Below, piece by piece: positions 19,030 to 27,751 of a DNA stretch of 64,000 nucleotides. Source of the DNA: CBDDEC01 sp965226785 (GTDB lineage Bacteria > Chloroflexota > Dehalococcoidia > UBA2979); NCBI GenBank assembly GCA_965226785.1, contig CBDDEC010000003.1, positions 868,001 through 932,000 on the forward strand, in the 5' to 3' direction. The position numbers were made by a program, and so were the translations under genes. Each line of letters begins with the position of its first letter. Position 1 is the stretch's first letter. The notes beneath the pieces are model-generated. The model saw only the letters and a program-made list of their open reading frames with translations, was not told where the DNA came from and made no database searches.

Positions 19030-20199
19030 TCAGGGCGAGGCGATCATGCTGAACTGCTTCGACGGCAGGGTGCCCAGGGGCGGCGCCCAACCCGGATCCT
19101 CCATCGGCGGGTGAGCCGCCAGCCACGCCTCGTCGATGGCCGCGCCGAGCCCGGGCGCGGTGGGTACCGGCATGAAGCCGTCGGATTGCACCGGGAAATC
19201 GCCGGCGCAGGCGTCCTGGAACCAGGCGCGGAAGCCGCCCTCGTGGATCATGAAGTTGGGCAGCGTCGCGTCGACGTGGAGCGCGGCCAGCACGTCCATC
19301 GGTCCGTGGATCGCGTGTGGCTGGACGCCGACGTACTGCACCTCCGCGAGCGCTGCGATGCGTCTGAGCTGCAGGATGCCACCGCACTGGATCACATCCG
19401 GCTGGATCATCGCCACGATCTGCCGTTGCAGCAGATCGGCGTACTGGAAGGGGCTGTAGAGACGCTCGCCGGTGGCGATCGGGACGTTGATCGACTCGGC
19501 GACCTTCTGCATCGCGTCCATGTTCTCGAACGGCACCGGCTCCTCGAACACGAACGGGCGATAGGGCTCGATCGCATCGCCGATGCGGATCGCCTCGGCG
19601 GGGGTCAGGCGGCCGTGCGCCTCGACGAGGAGCTCGACATCGAAGCCGACGGCGTCGCGGACGGCGGCGAGGGTGGCGATCGCCTTCTGCTCCGACTGAT
19701 GGGTGGTGTAGAGCCCTCGGTGGTCGAACGGGTCGCCCTTGAGCGCGGTCAGCCCGGTCGCGACCTGGCTCTGCGCGAACTCCGCGGCCACCTCCGGCGT
19801 GACGCCGTCCCAGCGTCCGTAGATCCAGATGCGGTCGCGCAGCTTCCCGCCCAGGAGCTCGTAGACGGGCACGCCGAGCGCCTGGCCCTTGATGTCCCAG
19901 AGCGCCATCTCGATCCCGGCCGCCGCCGAGTTCTGGATGGGGCCACCACGCGCGAAGTTGCGATGCGCCATGGTCTGCCAGTGCGCCTCGATGGGGAACG
20001 GGTCCTCGCCGATCAGGAGTCGGCCAAACTCCTCGACCATCGTCACGACGGCCATCGGCCCGCAGGTGGCATCACCCCAGCCGACGATGCCCTCGTCGGT
20101 CTCGACCTTCACGAAGACGAAGTTCCACGGCGGGAAGTTGAACTGGTTGGGCACCGGGTCTGGCGCCGCTGGGATCGCGCTGACCGATGTGATGTTCAT
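19030..20199 (-). CDS. enolase-superfamily dehydratase (mandelate racemase / galactonate dehydratase type)
   Basis: A 389-aa enzyme that abstracts the alpha proton of a carboxylate sugar or hydroxy acid. The N-terminal capping domain is followed by the barrel. The base region is ALKGDPF and metal ligands lie in LLVEAHGR, FEEPVPF and GERLY. The distal His-type region QPHAIHGP is present, as in acid-sugar dehydratases. Cytoplasmic. It is convergent with the amidohydrolase (22-nt gap). The D-gluconate/galactonate dehydratase subgroup is the best guess; the substrate is not determined. Confidence 0.9.
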   Translation of the reverse strand: MNITSVSAIPAAPDPVPNQFNFPPWNFVFVKVETDEGIVGWGDATCGPMAVVTMVEEFGRLLIGEDPFPIEAHWQTMAHRNFARGGPIQNSAAAGIEMALWDIKGQALGVPVYELLGGKLRDRIWIYGRWDGVTPEVAAEFAQSQVATGLTALKGDPFDHRGLYTTHQSEQKAIATLAAVRDAVGFDVELLVEAHGRLTPAEAIRIGDAIEPYRPFVFEEPVPFENMDAMQKVAESINVPIATGERLYSPFQYADLLQRQIVAMIQPDVIQCGGILQLRRIAALAEVQYVGVQPHAIHGPMDVLAALHVDATLPNFMIHEGGFRAWFQDACAGDFPVQSDGFMPVPTAPGLGAAIDEAWLAAHPPMEDPGWAPPLGTLPSKQFSMIASP

Positions 20200-20283
20200 G
20201 CTTTGCCCCCTCGCTCCGCGTGCTGACGGGCGTCAGCACCAACGTGATGATACGAGGTAGCCGCGGGACGGCGAGCGGCTGGC

Positions 20284-21774
20284 CTAGCGGCCGGTCCAGA
20301 GCAGGGTGTCGGGCCAGAACTGGCTCCACGCGAACCAGAAGGCCTGGTGGCTGACGAGCTCCTGTCCGTCGACGTCTAGGGCGCGCAGTCCACCGGCGTC
20401 TGCTACGACGGTCACGCCGGCCAGCTCGACCGCCTGCCCGTCCGCGAGGGCGAGTCGGGCGGTCGCGACGGGGAACGAGACGCGGGTGTCCGCATCGGCC
20501 TCTACGCCGAGGACGAGCTCCTGCACCGGTAGCCGGGGATCCACTTCGCCGACCGGGAAGATCGGACCGTTGTCGTCGCGGCCACGCAGCGGGTCCTGCC
20601 GGTAGGTGCGGCCGATGCCCGCGTCACTGGCGACGATGGTGGTCATCGGGTGCTCGGCCTTCCAATCGCCCCACGTCGAGGTGACGACGGTGATCTGTTC
20701 GAGCGCCGCGCCGACCTCGCGCAGCGGCCCGGAGACGGCGCGGCCGGTGAAGGTGTCGAACGCGGAGTAGGTGTTGAGGTCGAACATCACTTTGTTGGAG
20801 CGCGACAGCAGACCGGAGGTGCGCAGGTCGAGCGTCGCGAAGCCCTCGGGCGGTTCGTCGACGTAGTAGGCCTGCGCGGACCCGCAGAGGGTGCAGTAGG
20901 GCATGCTCACGCGGCGACCGCCAAGGGTGTCGGTGACGAGTTCGTGCACTTCCATCATGTGCTTCGGGTAGGCGCGCGCGTCATCGCCAACGACCAGACC
21001 GAAGACGATGGAGTCGTCCGGGTACCAGCGTCCGCCGGCGGCGTCGGTGACGGCGGGGTCGTGGAGTGCGGGGATGCAACCGGCGCAGATGCGGCCGATC
21101 GCGACGTCCTCCGGGGTGCGCGCATCGGCGAGTGCGCCGCCCCAGGTGAGGTAGCGGTAGTCGAATCCCGACTCGGTGTCGTCGAAGAAGGACGCCCACG
21201 GCGCGTAGAGATCCTCGAAGGGCACGCGCTTCCACTGCACGTAGTCGGGCGGCGCGGGCAGGTCCCAGGTGATCAGCTGGTTCGAGGCCGCCACCCACCA
21301 GGGATCGTCAGCGTATTCGACCCCGGTGAGCTCCGTGAGCGCATCGCGTATGACCTCGGCGCGGATGTCGAAGGCGGGCAGGAAGCGCAGTGCATCGACG
21401 AGGATCCAGGCGACGCGTGCATCCTCGGAGGCACCGATCCGGCGGATCAGCTCGATGCCCTGGAGGCGGAACGGGTCCTGGTTGATGAAGAGGATGTCGA
21501 GCAGGGCCGTGAGGTCGGCGGCGAGGTCCTCGGCGATCGGACCGTCGGGTATCGGCGGCGGCTCTGCGGCCGCAACCGGCGAGGCGTCAGCGTCAGGCGT
21601 GGCCGTGTTGGTCGACGCCGTGGCGCCGGGCGGTGCGCGTCGCGTCGTCGTCGGGGTGACCTCCGCCGCTGACGTGTCCTCGTTCGTGTCGCTGCCAGAG
21701 CACGCCGCCAGGACGAAGACGGCAGCGGCCAGGAGGGGCACCACGAGCCGGCGACGGTTGGGGCGTGATGGCAT
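20284..21774 (-). CDS. DUF3179 lipoprotein
   Basis: A 496-aa exported lipoprotein. The basic N-terminus, hydrophobic core LLAAAVFVL and lipobox LAAC place the cysteine near residue 25. A Thr/Ala/Pro-rich linker of ~50 residues follows. The C-terminal half is a DUF3179 domain with the hallmark AYPKHMMEVHELV and MPYCTLCGSAQAYY. Function is unknown; the CxxC may bind metal or form a disulfide outside the membrane. It is transcribed away from the hydroxyacid dehydrogenase, leaving a ~170-bp divergent promoter region (21775-21946). Confidence 0.88.
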   Translation of the reverse strand: MPSRPNRRRLVVPLLAAAVFVLAACSGSDTNEDTSAAEVTPTTTRRAPPGATASTNTATPDADASPVAAAEPPPIPDGPIAEDLAADLTALLDILFINQDPFRLQGIELIRRIGASEDARVAWILVDALRFLPAFDIRAEVIRDALTELTGVEYADDPWWVAASNQLITWDLPAPPDYVQWKRVPFEDLYAPWASFFDDTESGFDYRYLTWGGALADARTPEDVAIGRICAGCIPALHDPAVTDAAGGRWYPDDSIVFGLVVGDDARAYPKHMMEVHELVTDTLGGRRVSMPYCTLCGSAQAYYVDEPPEGFATLDLRTSGLLSRSNKVMFDLNTYSAFDTFTGRAVSGPLREVGAALEQITVVTSTWGDWKAEHPMTTIVASDAGIGRTYRQDPLRGRDDNGPIFPVGEVDPRLPVQELVLGVEADADTRVSFPVATARLALADGQAVELAGVTVVADAGGLRALDVDGQELVSHQAFWFAWSQFWPDTLLWTGR

Positions 21775-21946
21775 GGGCGTCCTCGGCTCGGCTGGCGCGG
21801 GTGGTGCGCTTCAAGCGTCGATTGATTCTCCGCTGACCCAGCACTGACCTTCAATGATCCCCGATACATTCCGGGAACTTCCGGATTCCCGCATATGACA
21901 TCATGACGTGCGGCGAGACTGGTTGCGTCAGATGGAGGGGGCGGCG

Positions 21947-22945
21947 GTGGGCCGTCTGCTGATCACGGATGCCGTTGCCGAGGCCAGCGCCGACGAGCTG
22001 CAGGCCATCCAGGCTCGGGCCCAGCGCTGGGCCGAGCCGCTCCGCTTCCCGCCGGACGCTGAGCCGGAGCTGACCGAGACCGACCTCGCGAGCGTCGAGG
22101 CCGCATACGCCTCGCCGGACCTGTTCTTCGAGGGCGCGTCGGTGTGGCGGTTCTTCGAGGTCATGGACCGGCTCCCGGACCTGCGCTGGGCGCACCTCGG
22201 CTTCGCCGGGATCGACAACCCGAGGTTCGGCGCGCTGCTCGACCGCGGTGTCCGGCTCTCCAACTCGCCCTCGGCGGCGGCCGAGCCGATCGCGCACTCG
22301 GCGATGGCGGGACTGCTCTCGCTGGCGCGCCGCCTGCCGTACTTCGCCGCGGCGCAACGCGAGCGGCGGTGGGAGCGCCTGCCGCCAGAACTGATCGCGA
22401 ACGACCTCAGCGCCCAGACGCTCGTCGTGTTCGGACTGGGAGCGATCGGGTCGGAGGTGGCCCGTCTCGCGAGCGCGTTCGGTCTGCACGTCATCGGCGT
22501 GCGACGCCGGCCCGCTGCCGGAGGCGAGCCGGTCGACGAACTCGTGCACCCGGACCGCCTCGACGAGGTGCTGCCGCGGGCCGACTGGCTGCTCGTGGCG
22601 GCCAACCTGAACGCCGAAACGAGGGGCGCGATCAACGCGGAGCGTCTGGCGCTGCTGCCTCGAGGCGCGCACGTCCTCAACGTCGCTCGCGGCGCCATCA
22701 TCGACGAGCCGGCGCTCGTGGCCGCACTGGAGGCGGGCGCGATCGGCGGCGCCTACCTCGATGTCTTCGCGCAGGAGCCGCTCCCGGCGGAGTCGCCGCT
22801 CTGGGCTCTGCCGAACGTGATCGTGTCGCCTCACAACTCGTGGGCGGCGACGGGGCACCCGGAGCGGGCGCGCGTCGGCTTCCTCGCGAACCTCGAGGCG
22901 TGGCTGAACGACGAGGCGTTGCCGGACGAGGTCTTCGAGCGCTAG
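21947..22945 (+). CDS. D-2-hydroxyacid dehydrogenase
   Basis: An NAD(P)-dependent 2-hydroxyacid dehydrogenase of the D-isomer-specific family, 332 aa from the GTG at 21947, which has GGAGGGG 6 nt upstream. ATG 21932 or GTG 21908 in the same frame would add 5 or 13 residues. Rossmann motif FGLGAIGSEVARLASAFG, catalytic Arg in NVARGAIID, Glu in AQEPLP and His in VSPHNSW are all present. It probably reduces a 2-keto acid. It stands between the DUF3179 gene and the convergent CaiB/BaiF pair. Confidence 0.9.
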   Translation: MGRLLITDAVAEASADELQAIQARAQRWAEPLRFPPDAEPELTETDLASVEAAYASPDLFFEGASVWRFFEVMDRLPDLRWAHLGFAGIDNPRFGALLDRGVRLSNSPSAAAEPIAHSAMAGLLSLARRLPYFAAAQRERRWERLPPELIANDLSAQTLVVFGLGAIGSEVARLASAFGLHVIGVRRRPAAGGEPVDELVHPDRLDEVLPRADWLLVAANLNAETRGAINAERLALLPRGAHVLNVARGAIIDEPALVAALEAGAIGGAYLDVFAQEPLPAESPLWALPNVIVSPHNSWAATGHPERARVGFLANLEAWLNDEALPDEVFER

Positions 22946-22973
22946 CCGAGTCGGTCGTGCGCACACGAGCCGA

Positions 22974-24179
22974 TCAATAGATCACCTGCCGCGTCAGCAG
23001 ATCGATGAAGCGCTCCTCGTCCATCTCGAGCTCGTGGCGGAGAATCGCTTCGTTGTGCTCGCCGAGGAGCGGCGAGCGGGTGAGGGGCAGTCGTTCGCCG
23101 TCCCAGGTGAACGGCTGGTGCTGGACGACGAAGGGCACGCCTGTCGGGTGTTCGAGTTCTACGAAGAATTCGCGCATCGCCTCGTCTCGGTCGGTGAGTT
23201 CACTCACGTCCTCGAGTGCTGCGGCCGTGACACCGCGCCCGTCGAGGAGCTGCGCAGCCTCCGCGGCGTCGAGGGTCGATGTCCAGGCCTCGATCGCCGC
23301 TTCCAGCTCATCGGCCGCGGCCTGCCGCCCGTCGAGGTGCTGCAGGTCGGGACGGGAGCCCAGATCGGTGCGTCCGATCACGGCTGCGAGCTGCTGCCAC
23401 TCGACGGCCGATCGGACCTCGACGGCGACCCAGCGATCGTCGCCGACGCAGCGGAAGACGCCGTGCGGGGCGAACTCCTGGGAACGGTTGCCGGTGCGGG
23501 GGGCGATCACGCCGTTGACGAGGTAGTCGAGCAGCTCGGTGTCGAGGAGGTTGATGGCGCCCTCGTACTGGGCGATCTCGATGAACTGGCCCTCGCCGGA
23601 GAGCTCGCGGTCGAGCAGCGCGGCCATGATCTGCGCGGCGCCGATCGGTGCGAGGGTGAAGTCGGTGTGCAACGTGCCGAGGCCCACCGGCGGCCGGTCG
23701 GGGAATCCGGTGTGAGCACCGACGCCGGACATCCCTGTCACGCTGTTGCCGATGCCGCGCCAGTTCGTGCTGGGACCGCTGTGCCCCATCACGGGGAAGC
23801 TCGCGACGATGATGTCGGGCCGGACCGCCCGAAGGGCGTCGTAGTCGAGCCCCCAGCCAGCCATGGCGGTGGGCGCGAAGTTCGAGGTCACGACGTCGAA
23901 GCTCGGGAGCAGTTCGAAGATCACCTCGACCGCGTCTGGCTGCTTCAGGTCGAGCGTGAGGCTCCGCTTGTTCGTGTTGCAGTCCATGAAGAACGCGCCG
24001 GTGTCGACGCCGTAGTTCTCCTCTGGCTGGTGGAACACACGCACGCGATCGACGTTGCGCGCGGTCTCGACCTTGACGACGTCGGCGCCCAGGTTCGCGA
24101 GTAGCTCCGTGATCAGCGGTCCCGCCGCCTGCCAGCAGAAGTCGAGCACGCGTATGCCGTCGAGCGGGAGCGCGGTCAT
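22974..24179 (-). CDS. CaiB/BaiF CoA-transferase, catalytic-Asp subunit
   Basis: A 401-aa class III CoA-transferase moving CoA between carboxylic acids. The fold begins LDGIRVLDFCWQAAGPL. The LHTDFTLAPIGAAQ segment carries an Asp at the position of the family's catalytic Asp (Asp169 of formyl-CoA transferase), counted back from the GEGQ turn. The start overlaps the stop of the upstream sister gene by 4 nt, so the pair is coupled and likely forms a heteromer, as in two-gene enzymes such as SmtAB of Chloroflexus and BbsEF. The acid substrate is unknown. Confidence 0.93.
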   Translation of the reverse strand: MTALPLDGIRVLDFCWQAAGPLITELLANLGADVVKVETARNVDRVRVFHQPEENYGVDTGAFFMDCNTNKRSLTLDLKQPDAVEVIFELLPSFDVVTSNFAPTAMAGWGLDYDALRAVRPDIIVASFPVMGHSGPSTNWRGIGNSVTGMSGVGAHTGFPDRPPVGLGTLHTDFTLAPIGAAQIMAALLDRELSGEGQFIEIAQYEGAINLLDTELLDYLVNGVIAPRTGNRSQEFAPHGVFRCVGDDRWVAVEVRSAVEWQQLAAVIGRTDLGSRPDLQHLDGRQAAADELEAAIEAWTSTLDAAEAAQLLDGRGVTAAALEDVSELTDRDEAMREFFVELEHPTGVPFVVQHQPFTWDGERLPLTRSPLLGEHNEAILRHELEMDEERFIDLLTRQVIY

Positions 24180-25462
24180 GCCTGCACCTCCTTGACAGCG
24201 AGGGCCGTCGAGGTTTCGGCGAGGCCGGTGGCGCAGGCGCGCTCGAACTCCTCGTCGCTCAGCCCGGCGATCTCGCGGAGCGCCCACGAAGTGTGCTCGC
24301 CCAGCGCCGGCGCCGGCTCGATGGGCGGCTCGAACAGCGAGGAGCGGAAGGGACCGCGGATCCTCGGCAGGTCGCGGCCGAGCGCCGGGTGGTGGACCAT
24401 CGGGAAGACGCCCCGCGCGTTGAGGTGTTCGTCGCGCGCGATGTCATCGACCTGGTTGATGGGCGTGACGAGCAGGCCGAACTCCTGCCCTCGACGGACC
24501 AGCTCGTCGCGAGGCAGCGCCGCGCAAATCGCGCTGATCGCTTCGTTCAACTCCTCGCGGGCACCGGCGCGGCGGGCCGGGTCGGTCCACTCGCCCTCGA
24601 GGAACTTACGCGAGCCAGTGACCTCTTCGAACCAGGTGGCGAATCCGTCCCAACGCGTCGGCCAGATGCCGAACACGACCCAGCGCTGGTCCTGTGACTT
24701 GTAGATGACGCCACCGGTCTCGACCCAGATCAGCCCGGTCGGTCCGATCGTCGTCACGGACAACTGCCCCCGCCGCGCCACCTTGCCGTACCAGCGCCAC
24801 ATGTTCTGGTTGGCCGCCTGGATCGTCGTCGACATCGTGGCTTCCTGGAGACTGACCGTCGCCGAGCCACCGACACCCTGCCGGCGGGCGCGGAGGAGTA
24901 GAGCGATGCCTGCCGCCAGTGCGGTGTGGGCGGCCTGTTTGTAGGCGAGCTTGCCGACGGGGTAGTCGGGCGCGCGGTCGGGAAAGCCGTTGCAGTAGAG
25001 CAGCCCACCCGCCGCCACGGCGATCAGGTCGGAGGCGATCGGTACCGCTTCGCCTCGGCGGAAGACCATGTCGACGAGTCCCACGCGAGGATGCGCCTCG
25101 AGCAGGCGCTCAGGGTCGAAGAACGCCTGCGCCGCTGGCGGGCGCTCCAGCGGCGCGATGATCAGATCGACGTTCGCGGCCAAACGGTCGACGAGCTCCC
25201 ACGCCTCGCGATCGTCGAGGGCCAGCGCGACGCTGCGCTTCCCGCCGTTGTAGTGCAGGTGCGCCAGCGAGCGCTCGAGGCCCGGCTCGCCGTCGACGAA
25301 GGGTGGACGCCGGCGCAGGCGGTCGCCGGAACGCGACTCGACGCGGATGACCTCGGCGCCGAGGTCGGCCAGGTAGCGGGCCGCGAGGACGACCGCCTCG
25401 TCGCTCAGATCGAGCACCCGCACCCCTCGCAGGGGTGGCCGTCCCGGCGCAGGTGTGGTCAT
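24176..25462 (-). CDS. CaiB/BaiF family protein lacking the catalytic Asp
   Basis: A 428-aa protein with the class III CoA-transferase fold (start LRGVRVLDLSDEAVVLAARYL, later ALGEHTSWALREIAGL). In the segment that normally holds the catalytic Asp it reads GKLAYKQAAHTALAAG, with no acidic residue. It is therefore probably a structural or binding partner of the next gene, which has the Asp. The ATG at 25462 (MTTPAPG) fits a ribosome site better than an ATG 33 nt upstream. It is transcribed divergently from the ABC permeases. Confidence 0.92.
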   Translation of the reverse strand: MTTPAPGRPPLRGVRVLDLSDEAVVLAARYLADLGAEVIRVESRSGDRLRRRPPFVDGEPGLERSLAHLHYNGGKRSVALALDDREAWELVDRLAANVDLIIAPLERPPAAQAFFDPERLLEAHPRVGLVDMVFRRGEAVPIASDLIAVAAGGLLYCNGFPDRAPDYPVGKLAYKQAAHTALAAGIALLLRARRQGVGGSATVSLQEATMSTTIQAANQNMWRWYGKVARRGQLSVTTIGPTGLIWVETGGVIYKSQDQRWVVFGIWPTRWDGFATWFEEVTGSRKFLEGEWTDPARRAGAREELNEAISAICAALPRDELVRRGQEFGLLVTPINQVDDIARDEHLNARGVFPMVHHPALGRDLPRIRGPFRSSLFEPPIEPAPALGEHTSWALREIAGLSDEEFERACATGLAETSTALAVKEVQA

Positions 25463-25627
25463 CGTGCTGCCGCCTTCTGGACCGTCGCCGATCACTATGA
25501 CGTTTGTGCTGTCTTGCGGCGGCAGGGTAGCATCGCGCTGTCAGCGGCGATGGTAGTCCTGCGGATGAGGGCAAGCCATCCTTCGACCAGGCAACGGGAA
25601 CGGGTCGATACACGAAGGAACGTAACG

Positions 25628-26557
25628 GTGGAGTTCTTCCGTTTGTTGGTGTTCCGGGTCGTCGTTTCAATGTTCACGGTGTTCATCGTGATCACGATCG
25701 TGTTCTTTCTCAGCCGCGTGGTGGGCAACCCGATCGAGTATCTGGCGGAACTCGACACTACCCCGGAGGCCCGCGAAGTGATCGAGGAGGAGTTCGGGCT
25801 CAAGGATCCGATCGTGATCCAGTACCGCGACTTCCTGATCGACACCGTTCGACTCGACACTGGTCGATCCTTCCGCACCGGCAGGCCGGCCTTCGAGGAA
25901 GTGCGGTTGCGGGCGGTCAAGACACTTCAGCTGGGTGCAACGGGCCTCGCCTTCACGCTGGCACTGGGCATCACCACCGGGGTGCTGGCCGCGGTCTACC
26001 GCGGACGACCGATTGACGGGTTCGCACGGGTATTGGCCTTGTGGGGGCAGGCGACCCCGGACTTCTGGCTCGGGCTCATGCTGATCCTGTTCTTTGGCGT
26101 CAGGCTCGGCTGGCTGCCCACGGGCGGCAGCGGCGATTTGACGCACATGATCCTGCCGACGATCACGATCGGGACCGCCGGCGCGGCCGGTATCACGCGC
26201 ATCACGCGTTCCGCCATGCTCGAGGTATTGGAGTCCGACTTTGTACGGACCGCGCGGGCCAAGGGGCTGGCCGAGCGCCAGGTGATCCTCCAACACGCGC
26301 TGCGGAACGCGCTGCTCCCAGTGACGACGATTTTCGGACTGCAGATCGGGAGGCTGATCGCGGGCTCGGTCATCGTCGAGACCGTGTTCGCCTGGCCTGG
26401 AATCGGTCGGCTGATCGTCGGGGCCATCCAGACGTCGGACTACCCGGTGATACAGGTCGGCATCATCATCATCTCCACGACGATCGTCCTCGGGAACCTC
26501 GCGGTCGACCTCTCGTACCGGTTCGTCGATCCGCGCATCAAAGCGAGCGCGATGTGA
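25628..26557 (+). CDS. dppB: peptide/nickel-type ABC importer permease (DppB-like)
   Basis: Inner-membrane subunit, 309 aa from a GTG at 25628 with GAAGGA 8 nt upstream. The first membrane segment is VVVSMFTVFIVITIVFFL, followed by the periplasmic loop with EFGLKDPIVIQYRDFL typical of DppB/OppB. The coupling loop RTARAKGLAERQVILQHALRNA (EAA-type) is well conserved. It overlaps the next permease by 4 nt. The specific ligand is unknown. The symbol denotes the family only. Confidence 0.92.
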   Translation: MEFFRLLVFRVVVSMFTVFIVITIVFFLSRVVGNPIEYLAELDTTPEAREVIEEEFGLKDPIVIQYRDFLIDTVRLDTGRSFRTGRPAFEEVRLRAVKTLQLGATGLAFTLALGITTGVLAAVYRGRPIDGFARVLALWGQATPDFWLGLMLILFFGVRLGWLPTGGSGDLTHMILPTITIGTAGAAGITRITRSAMLEVLESDFVRTARAKGLAERQVILQHALRNALLPVTTIFGLQIGRLIAGSVIVETVFAWPGIGRLIVGAIQTSDYPVIQVGIIIISTTIVLGNLAVDLSYRFVDPRIKASAM

Positions 26558-27456
26558 CCGCCGCCACCGACGCTGCGCTCCGCACTCCCTTCGCGGAGGC
26601 GCGGCCGAGGCAGCGTATTCGAGTATTCCGCCGACGCATCGGGATTGCGGCGCCCCTGGCACTGTTGGGCGCGTTCGTGCTCGTCGGCTTGTTCGCACCG
26701 TTGATCGCTACTCACGACCCGAGGGAGATCGTGCTACTCGATCGGCTCAAGCCGCCGATCTGGGCTGGAGGGTCGAGCGACCACATCCTGGGCACCGACA
26801 ACCTGGGGCGCGACATCTTCAGCCGCATGGTGTACGGATCTCGTGTCTCGCTCCTGATCGTTGGAGTCGTGATCCCTATAACGGCCGTGGGCGGGACGGC
26901 AGTTGGTGTGATCGCCGGATGGCGACTGGGGTTTGCAGACAAGCTGATCATGAGGACCGTCGATGTACAGCTGGCGCTGCCGGGGATCCTCGCAGCCGTC
27001 CTCCTCGCGTCGTTGTTCGGGCCCAGCCTGCGCAACGTGTTCATCGTGCTCACCGTATTCTTCTGGACCGGCTACGCACGTCTCGTTCGCGGCGAGACGC
27101 TGTCGCTGCGTGAGCGCGACTTCATCACCGCCGCGTCGACGCTCGGCGCGAGCGACTTCCGGATCATCACCCGACACATCGTGCCCAATATTCTCAACGT
27201 CGTCGTCATCCTTGCGACGCTCGAGGTGGCCGCGGTGATCCTGGCCGAGGCCGGGCTCAGTTTCCTCGGCGTCGGCGTGGGTCTCGGCACGCCGAGCTGG
27301 GGCGCCATGATCTCCGAAGGGCGCGACTTCATGACGCGCGCCTGGTGGCTGACCGCGATCCCCGGCGTGGCGATCCTGCTGGTCGCGCTGAGCGGGAACC
27401 TCGCCGGCGACTGGCTGCGAGACGCGATCGATCCGCGGTTGCGCAACGTTCGCTGA
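26554..27456 (+). CDS. dppC: peptide/nickel-type ABC importer permease (DppC-like)
   Basis: A 300-aa partner of the preceding permease, GTG start inside its stop (GTGA). The N-terminus has the cytoplasmic RRRIGIAAPLALLGAFVLVG segment, then HILGTDNLGRDIFSRMVYGSR, a DppC/OppC hallmark. The EAA loop is around ITAASTLGASDFRIITRHIVPN. No ATPase genes follow; the binding protein sits 11 kb away at 38791. The last 187 nt plus 78 nt downstream are duplicated at 38451-38716. Confidence 0.92.
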   Translation: MTAATDAALRTPFAEARPRQRIRVFRRRIGIAAPLALLGAFVLVGLFAPLIATHDPREIVLLDRLKPPIWAGGSSDHILGTDNLGRDIFSRMVYGSRVSLLIVGVVIPITAVGGTAVGVIAGWRLGFADKLIMRTVDVQLALPGILAAVLLASLFGPSLRNVFIVLTVFFWTGYARLVRGETLSLRERDFITAASTLGASDFRIITRHIVPNILNVVVILATLEVAAVILAEAGLSFLGVGVGLGTPSWGAMISEGRDFMTRAWWLTAIPGVAILLVALSGNLAGDWLRDAIDPRLRNVR

Positions 27457-27534
27457 CGCGGCTGGATCAGCCCACGACCGGTCAATGGGTCGAGCGCGTT
27501 GGCGAAAAAACCATTGGATTAACCCATACGCTTT
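27270..27534 (+). repeat. 265-bp direct repeat, copy A (dppC 3' end and downstream)
   Basis: Nearly identical to 38451-38716: four differences counted by eye, including one base in an A run. The repeat contains the last 62 codons of dppC plus 78 bp of non-coding DNA ending CATACGCTTT. Copy A belongs to the intact dppC. The pair brackets an 11-kb block of decayed genes, IS elements and one carboxylase. Confidence 0.9.
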
Positions 27535-27537
27535 CGG

Positions 27538-27645
27538 TCAGAAGATCACGCCCTCGACCACGAGCGCGTCGAACTCCTTCCGCGAGCGTCCGAGGATCTC
27601 CCGCACGACGTACTCGGAGTGCTCGCCGCGCATCGGGGCGCGCGT
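27538..27645 (-). pseudogene. C-terminal remnant of a CaiB/BaiF CoA-transferase
   Basis: The minus strand reads MRGEHSEYVVREILGRSRKE followed by FDALVVEGVIF and a stop at 27538. This is the normal last ~35 residues of a class III CoA-transferase. Upstream the match ends abruptly at about 27645, where enoyl-CoA hydratase sequence in another frame begins. It is the end of a third CoA-transferase gene removed by deletion. Confidence 0.7.
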
Positions 27646-27722
27646 GCGTTGTGCTTTTCGGGTCGATTGAGCGTGAGTCGGGTGATTGGTCCTGCGTGGA
27701 CCGAGAGTTCGCCGTCGGCCAT
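27646..27722 (-). pseudogene. N-terminal remnant of an enoyl-CoA hydratase gene
   Basis: From an ATG at 27722 the minus strand reads MADGELSVHAGPITRLTLN and then RPEKHNA. This is the start of an enoyl-CoA hydratase/isomerase (TLNRPEKHNA is the family's first conserved motif). A GAGGGGAG ribosome site precedes it. After ~25 residues the sequence switches to the C-terminus of a CaiB/BaiF gene in another frame. The rest of the hydratase is gone. Confidence 0.65.
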
Positions 27723-27751
27723 GGCATCACTCCCCTCGTTTCGCCGAGAGA

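Noticed and set aside
18907..20226. 439-aa forward open frame antisense to the enolase-family gene
   Set aside because: Complement of a well-defined enzyme with full catalytic motifs; composition typical of a shadow frame.
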